From Chitinophaga pinensis (GTDB lineage: Bacteria; Bacteroidota; Bacteroidia; Flavobacteriales_D; Crocinitomicaceae): DNA of 15,619 nt. Every line of letters starts with the position of its first letter. Within the stretch, counting starts at the first letter, position 1. The notes beneath the pieces were generated by a model. It was not told the DNA's origin. It saw only the letters and a list, made by a program, of their open reading frames with translations, and did no database searches. Below are positions 11,511 to 15,619 of this stretch, one piece after another. Made by a program: the position numbers and the translations under genes. The stretch covers positions 1 to 15,619 of the forward strand of contig CAMBMC010000027.1 in assembly GCA_945868555.1 (NCBI GenBank), read 5' to 3'.

Positions 11511-13439
11511 GTGATCCGACGTCCTCATTTTCAATTGATTTTAGCACTACTTTTTCTAAGCAGCGCTTTTGGTGTTACAGGTCAATCTATGACCGAAGTA
11601 AGGCCTAATGTCAAATCAGAAACGCTCATTCCAAGGGATGCGGTAACTGTTTTCAGCTTGAACAACATTAGTTTATTGCAGAAAATATCGCTTGATGATC
11701 TCGTCCGTTATGAATTCATGGAAGAGGTTCAACAAGAATTGTTCGATGGGTCAACAACTGGCAAGACATTGAAAGATTCAGGGATCGACTTCAATCAAAA
11801 ATTGAACGTGTTCTACGGAAAGGGTCAAAACTATGAGGTTTCAGGGTTTACATTAGGCATCAAAGACAAGCAGGATTTATTTGTCGTTTTTGATGATTTT
11901 GAACAAGAGGAAGATCTTTATCCGGGAGTTGAGTTTTATAGCTCCTATTTCAATCATCTCATCATTAAAGGGGATGCCGCATTGCTGGTGCGTGTAGAAC
12001 CAAATATGGAAAAAATCGATGAAGTCACCGATTCGATTTGGTATTCAAGAGGAAATGAAAATCCGTATTACAACGAGGGCTATGATGATTTCGATGAGGA
12101 TGGAGAGTTGCTTGAAGGTGAGTTTGAATTCGAAGAGACTGAAGCACCTGCCGAGGAATCTGAAGAAGAATTATTGGAAGAGGAAGATGTTGAAGGGATT
12201 TTAGAGGAAGAGAACCTGCTAGAGAAGAACTATTACGAATTGCGCGATAGTGTGCAGGTGATGCTACAAATGGAATACCTTTCTGCCTTGTGTGAAGAAT
12301 TGTTTATCGACCAAATCAACCTGGTCAATTCCGATACTCGTTTTGCAGAGCAATTGACGCATACATCGGAAGGGGTTTTCTACCTGGACAATTCGCGCAA
12401 CTTGCAGAAAGCAGAAGGAATGTGGTATATGCAAACCATGTTTCCATCCTTGCTTGAGGACATGAAGGAGTTGTATACTGGAAATGTGATTCTGGGTGAC
12501 CTCATTCTCAATCAAGAATCTGTTGAGTTTAAGATGGAGGTCTGCTACGGCGAGAAGCTTGGTTCGATCTACCAAAAGATGAACGATTCAAAGTTTGACA
12601 AAGATGTGTTGAAGTACATTCACAAGGACAACACGGCATTTTTCTCCTACAATGTTAATCTCCGCGAGGCCTATGAGCAAGCCTATAAGGTAATTATGCC
12701 CATTTTGTCTTCCGAGAAAAATGCGCGCATGAGTACAAACGTATTGACCATTGAATTGCTCAATGAGTTCATCAACAAGGACGCACTGTTTGGCACTTAC
12801 AAAGGCAGTATGTTTGGCGCCTTTAACGGCATTCAGAAGATTAAGACGACGAAAATCGAATTTAGCTACGACGAAGAAACCTATGAATACAGTGAGCGCG
12901 AAGTGGAAGCAGAGGAAGACATGCCCATCTTTACGGTTGGATTCTCCACAGAACGGGCAGACATTCCAGAAAAGGTGTTGAATCATTTGTCTCGTTTGAC
13001 ATCTCGCTTTAAAAATATGGGGACCTATTGGGTGTGTGAAAAAGCCATTCTTGATGCTGCCGATTTGTACATGATCAATGCCAACGGACTCTTTATTTTT
13101 ACCAATGATGCTGACCTTGCTATGCGTCATGCCAATGGCTATGGCAAAGAAGCATTGCCTAAAAAGTCAGGCAAGCGTGCAAAGAAAAGTGGCTTCATGT
13201 ATGCTCACATTGATTGGGCACGTGCCATCGAGCGCTTTCCTCGTGATTTCTTCAGTGACCGTGAAAATGAAATTATTGATGCCATGCGTGGCAAAACAGG
13301 GACGATGGAGTTGACATCCTCCAAGACAAGCAAGGAGAAAACGAATTTGAATTTGGTGTACAATTATCAAGGGGTGTATGACAATTCAGGAAAATACCTT
13401 CTTGATTTGTTGAATAGCATTTATGTCATTTCAAAATAA
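11511..13439 (+). CDS. Large secreted protein, DUF4836-like, with an acidic linker
   Basis: This 642-residue protein starts at a GTG (11511), with an in-frame stop 9 nt upstream. A signal peptide (LILALLFLSSAFGVTGQ, residues 9-25) predicts export. The mature protein begins IPRDAVTVFSLNNISLLQKISLDDLV, the pattern of DUF4836-type Bacteroidota envelope proteins of unknown function. Domain order by eye: a first beta-rich domain (about 35-175), an intensely acidic low-complexity linker (about 187-242, dominated by Glu with some Asp), then a second large alpha/beta region with LFGTYKGSMFGAFNGI near 430 and a C-terminal MYAHIDWARAIERFP-containing part. No catalytic motif is recognised. It aligns by eye over its length, except for the linker, with the next gene product, which starts 10 bases downstream, so the pair looks like an old duplication. 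Confidence 0.78.
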   Translation: MIRRPHFQLILALLFLSSAFGVTGQSMTEVRPNVKSETLIPRDAVTVFSLNNISLLQKISLDDLVRYEFMEEVQQELFDGSTTGKTLKDSGIDFNQKLNVFYGKGQNYEVSGFTLGIKDKQDLFVVFDDFEQEEDLYPGVEFYSSYFNHLIIKGDAALLVRVEPNMEKIDEVTDSIWYSRGNENPYYNEGYDDFDEDGELLEGEFEFEETEAPAEESEEELLEEEDVEGILEEENLLEKNYYELRDSVQVMLQMEYLSALCEELFIDQINLVNSDTRFAEQLTHTSEGVFYLDNSRNLQKAEGMWYMQTMFPSLLEDMKELYTGNVILGDLILNQESVEFKMEVCYGEKLGSIYQKMNDSKFDKDVLKYIHKDNTAFFSYNVNLREAYEQAYKVIMPILSSEKNARMSTNVLTIELLNEFINKDALFGTYKGSMFGAFNGIQKIKTTKIEFSYDEETYEYSEREVEAEEDMPIFTVGFSTERADIPEKVLNHLSRLTSRFKNMGTYWVCEKAILDAADLYMINANGLFIFTNDADLAMRHANGYGKEALPKKSGKRAKKSGFMYAHIDWARAIERFPRDFFSDRENEIIDAMRGKTGTMELTSSKTSKEKTNLNLVYNYQGVYDNSGKYLLDLLNSIYVISK

Positions 13440-13448
13440 CTCAACTTC

Positions 13449-14777
13449 ATGTTTAAGAAGGTTGTCCTTATTTTAATTCTTTCTGTTGCACTTGGAGCTT
13501 TCCTTTATTTAAGGCCACTTTTATTTGGTAAAGCCGACCCACCGCGTATTGAGGACCGTTTGCCTGAGGCAGATTTTTTGGGCCGTGCTTATTTGCTCGA
13601 TGTTGCACGCGAAACCAGTGGCATGTTGTTTTACCATAAAATTCCTTTCCGCGATTTCTTTTCCTATGAATTTCTGCTAGGTCAAGGAAAAATGTACGGA
13701 CTCAATCTTCAAAATCCCGCCTACTTTTTTGCCTATGAAACAGGACAATGGGGAGCGTTACTTCATGTGAGTGACAGCAGTAAAATTTTTCAGGGCATAG
13801 AACGTTTGAGGAAGTTTGCAGACATCCGCGACACGCTTATTCATGAACAAAAAGTATACACCTATCCAGCAGAAAACGGGTATTTATTTTATGGGAAGAA
13901 TTATTTATTGGTGTATAAAGGGAAGAATTTTGAGCCAATATTGAAGCAGGTAAGTGAAGCCAAGCGCTTTGGGATCGCCCCATGTTGGAAGGCTTTTTTG
14001 CATGAAAAGCAATTTCGCAAGGAGAAATTGGTGATTTATTCCAATTGGAAGAAACTGAAGGACAATGGAATTAAAACAGCCATTTTTGCGCATGACAGTG
14101 ATTCAGTGAGTTTTAGTTTGCTGGCTTACATTCGAAATACAAAGCCCTTGAATATTGCCATGAAGGCTCCAGGCTTGAATTTCAAAGAAGGGGATTTTGC
14201 CAGTAAAATGCTCAACATTCATTTGGACATTACAAAATTAAGAACGAGCCCAACTGATCCGATTTACATGTGGCTGCTTAAATTGGGCCGCAAAATCGGG
14301 TTTCCAACCGCTGAATTTCTCAAAGCGTGGGACGGTGATTTATCTTTCCGCCAAGGAGGTTTCCAAACGGTACAAGAAAGTTATATAGAATCAGTTCTAG
14401 ATGAAGATTTCAACGTAACTGAGGTGGAGAAAAAACGCAATGTAAATGTGCCAGGGTTTTCTCTCATTTTATCCATGAATGAAAAGGGACAGCCGCTATT
14501 CAATCGCCTTATGGCAAAAGGAATCATCACACAACACGACGATAAGTTTCGGTTTTTATTCTCTCCTGAACTGCGCTTTATAAAGAAAGACGATTACTAT
14601 ATTTTTCATTCAGGGGCTTATACACCTGCAATTGAAGAACATCGGAGAAATAATGGGGTTTGGACGGAACGAGGAACACGCTTACAGTTTAGTCTAGACT
14701 CATTGAGCCGGACTGAGGCCTTTGGAACGATTTACATTCCTGTTGATCGACTCATTCGTAGGAATAAATTCTTTTAA
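13449..14777 (+). CDS. Membrane-anchored or secreted protein, diverged paralogue of the preceding gene
   Basis: The protein has 442 residues. An N-terminal hydrophobic segment (VVLILILSVALGAFLYL, about residues 5-21) lacks a clear cleavage site and may stay as an anchor. The rest resembles the preceding protein in the same order. YGLNLQNPAYFFAYETGQWGA corresponds to its SGIDFNQKLNVFYGKGQNYEV, FLHEKQFRKEKLVIYSNWKKLK to its FAEQLTHTSEGVFYLDNSRNLQ, and AEFLKAWDGDLSFRQGGFQ to its NEFINKDALFGTYKGSMFG. It lacks the acidic linker and ends earlier. Identity is low, so this is inference from pattern rather than proof. The gene starts 9 nt after its neighbour and is surely co-transcribed with it. Function unknown. 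Its stop lies only 2 bases from the stop of the convergent HNH-type gene. Confidence 0.75.
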   Translation: MFKKVVLILILSVALGAFLYLRPLLFGKADPPRIEDRLPEADFLGRAYLLDVARETSGMLFYHKIPFRDFFSYEFLLGQGKMYGLNLQNPAYFFAYETGQWGALLHVSDSSKIFQGIERLRKFADIRDTLIHEQKVYTYPAENGYLFYGKNYLLVYKGKNFEPILKQVSEAKRFGIAPCWKAFLHEKQFRKEKLVIYSNWKKLKDNGIKTAIFAHDSDSVSFSLLAYIRNTKPLNIAMKAPGLNFKEGDFASKMLNIHLDITKLRTSPTDPIYMWLLKLGRKIGFPTAEFLKAWDGDLSFRQGGFQTVQESYIESVLDEDFNVTEVEKKRNVNVPGFSLILSMNEKGQPLFNRLMAKGIITQHDDKFRFLFSPELRFIKKDDYYIFHSGAYTPAIEEHRRNNGVWTERGTRLQFSLDSLSRTEAFGTIYIPVDRLIRRNKFF

Positions 14778-14794
14778 ACTTATTCTTCTTTTTC
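14762..14794 (+). terminator. Weak hairpin between convergent genes, possible terminator
   Basis: GAATAA (14762-14767) pairs with TTATTC (14780-14785) across a 12-nt loop that contains the upstream stop codon, and a T-rich run (TTCTTCTTTTT-like) follows. It spans the stops of both convergent genes. The stem is short and AT-rich, so support is slight. Confidence 0.25.
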
Positions 14795-15376
14795 GAAGCG
14801 GAGCAATGTTTTATGAATGTGCGAAATGCTGCAGTTGTACTTTTCGGAAAGCTCTTTTAAAGTCATTCCTTTTTCAAAGCGCAGAAAGTGAATTCGTTTT
14901 TTTTGCGCGTAGTCGAGAGGGTCGGGTCGGCCATTGGATGTGTTGCCGCCTTTCGGGCCATATTTTAATCGTCGTTTTAACCACAGCTGCGAATTGTCGC
15001 GTCTACCCGATTCAAATCCTTTTTTTATCGAGGCGCTGAAACTCGTCCATGAGAGATTTTCAACAGAGTTGTTGTTTAGATTTCCATCGAGGTGAACTAC
15101 GACCTTATTTTTACGAGGTTGTGGATTTTGAATATAGGCCATAGCCACCACTTTGTGCGGATACACGGTGCGGCGCTTGCCTTTATCATCCACCAAGTCG
15201 GTCAGAAGGAAACCGTTTTTGGGATGAATACGGATTGTCTTTGGACGTCCTTCCAAATGAACTACACGGCCATTGCGCATAGTAGATGTGCGCTCAATAG
15301 AACGTATATTGCCTTTATTGGACACCTCATAATTTGAAAACCCAGGAACAACTTTCCACTCTTCCATTTTAAGCAT
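14780..15376 (-). CDS. NUMOD4/HNH-type endonuclease-like protein
   Basis: This 198-residue protein starts at the ATG at 15376. A second in-frame ATG at 15367 begins exactly at the conserved EEWKVVPGF and is an equally good start. EEWKVVPGFSNYEVSNKGNI (5-24) is a NUMOD4 motif, the DNA-contacting module of homing-type endonucleases. A family-typical HKVVAMAYIQNP helix follows, then VVVHLDGNLNNNSVENLSW, matching the HNH_3-type core with its His and two Asn positions. The C-terminal 45 residues (MTLKELSEKYNCSISHIHKTLLRF) form a helix-turn-helix. Such stand-alone proteins are usually associated with phages, introns or other mobile DNA, and cut or nick DNA. Here it is not inside a recognisable intron or prophage, so it is either a solitary mobile gene or one adapted for another use. 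The key residues appear intact. Confidence 0.82.
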   Translation of the reverse strand: MLKMEEWKVVPGFSNYEVSNKGNIRSIERTSTMRNGRVVHLEGRPKTIRIHPKNGFLLTDLVDDKGKRRTVYPHKVVAMAYIQNPQPRKNKVVVHLDGNLNNNSVENLSWTSFSASIKKGFESGRRDNSQLWLKRRLKYGPKGGNTSNGRPDPLDYAQKKRIHFLRFEKGMTLKELSEKYNCSISHIHKTLLRFEKEE

Positions 15377-15393
15377 TTGTTAAATAAACAAAT
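15375..15393. repeat. Inverted repeat over the HNH-type gene start
   Basis: ATTTGTT (15375-15381) and AACAAAT (15387-15393) form a perfect 7-bp inverted repeat around AAATA, with the ATG of the HNH-type gene (15376-15374) in its outer edge. It could be an operator or an mRNA hairpin that limits translation. It is AT-rich and could be chance. Confidence 0.35.
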
Positions 15394-15479
15394 CACTTTT
15401 TGTTTTGTTCGCTATATTCATTGAATTGTATGCTTCTCTAACATTGTGGTGTAAATAACTATTGTATGTTCAAAATGAC

Positions 15480-15507
15480 TTTAAAGGAGTCCATCGCTAC
15501 CTTTAAA
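15480..15507 (+). promoter_or_regulatory. Inverted repeat in the presumed leader of the PhoH-like gene
   Basis: TTTAAAGG (15480-15487) pairs perfectly with CCTTTAAA (15500-15507) across a 12-nt loop, ending 11 nt before the ATG at 15519. The left arm lies within the palindrome CTTTAAAG (15479-15486), and CTTTAAAT recurs 22 bp further on at 15501. It may be a leader hairpin or paired operator half-sites. No clean TAnnTTTG box was found in the 142-bp gap to fix where transcription begins. Confidence 0.4.
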
Positions 15508-15518
15508 TAAAAACGAGC

Positions 15519-15619
15519 ATGGCAAAAAAGCAAAAAATCTTTGTGTTAGACACCTCAGTATTGTTGCACGATCATCAGGCAATCACAAACTTTAAGAAGA
15601 ACTATGTTGCCATACCCAT
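15519..15619 (+). CDS. PIN-PhoH family ATPase, N-terminal fragment
   Basis: Only the first 33 residues are inside the window. MAKKQKIFVLDTSVLLHDHQ begins a PIN domain: the family start is usually K-x-x-V-L-D-T-N-V-L-L-H-D, and Asp11 would be the first metal-binding acid of the nuclease site. AITNFKKNYVAIP continues as in the two-domain PhoH proteins (YlaK type), which pair an N-terminal PIN nuclease with a C-terminal PhoH P-loop ATPase and are thought to act on RNA. Ser replaces the usual Asn after DT. The ATG at 15519 is well placed, shortly after an inverted repeat. The ATPase half lies beyond the window, so assignment rests on this short stretch. Confidence 0.8.
   Translation, partial: MAKKQKIFVLDTSVLLHDHQAITNFKKNYVAIP

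Noticed and set aside
12264..13130. Long open frames on the minus strand within the 642-residue gene
   Set aside because: They are antisense to a gene with a signal peptide and paralogue similarity, have compositions unlike real proteins, and show no recognisable domain.

Overview
The window looks like a chromosomal segment of a Bacteroidota bacterium, most likely of the Flavobacteriales. The reasons are the AT-leaning composition, the absence of Shine-Dalgarno sequences before most starts, several TAnnTTTG-type -7 promoter boxes, and gene content typical of that phylum: a feoA/feoB cluster with a tiny Cys-rich membrane protein, a GH92 alpha-mannosidase, an FHS-type sugar transporter, an IS200-like RAYT transposase, and a kynurenine-pathway-type RidA. 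The family assignments come from reading motifs by eye, not from searches.

Layout. 1-792 (+) is the C-terminal part of an FHS-family sugar transporter. 845-1477 (+) is a RAYT (Y1 HUH) transposase whose own coding sequence carries REP-like palindromes. 1495-3828 (-) is a ferrous iron uptake operon, feoA-feoB-small Cys-rich membrane protein, with its own probable promoter. 3893-5170 (-) is a monofunctional aspartate kinase. 5246-8633 (-) is gpsA (glycerol-3-phosphate dehydrogenase) followed after 4 nt by a secreted GH92 alpha-mannosidase. 8725-10619 (-) is a tight three-gene unit: a RidA-family deaminase, a small TPR-like membrane protein, and an RlmI-like rRNA methyltransferase, closed by a hairpin over the last stop codon. 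10781-14777 (+) is a three-gene unit of exported proteins of unknown function: a lipoprotein and two large secreted or membrane-anchored proteins that appear to be diverged paralogues. 14780-15376 (-) is a NUMOD4/HNH-type protein convergent with that unit. 15519-15619 (+) is the start of a PIN-PhoH family ATPase gene that runs off the window.

Most of the window is ordinary metabolism: iron import, the start of aspartate-family amino acid synthesis, phospholipid precursor synthesis, glycan degradation and sugar uptake, and rRNA modification. The least explained parts are the exported three-gene unit (10781-14777), the REP-like hairpins inside the transposase gene, the 21-bp repeat that encodes the mannosidase signal peptide, and the -7 boxes lying 4-5 nt before two start codons, which would give leaderless or nearly leaderless mRNAs. 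I saw no rRNA, tRNA or CRISPR array and no intergenic stretch longer than about 165 bases. The two longest gaps are 10620-10780, which holds divergent promoters, and 15377-15518, which holds inverted repeats.
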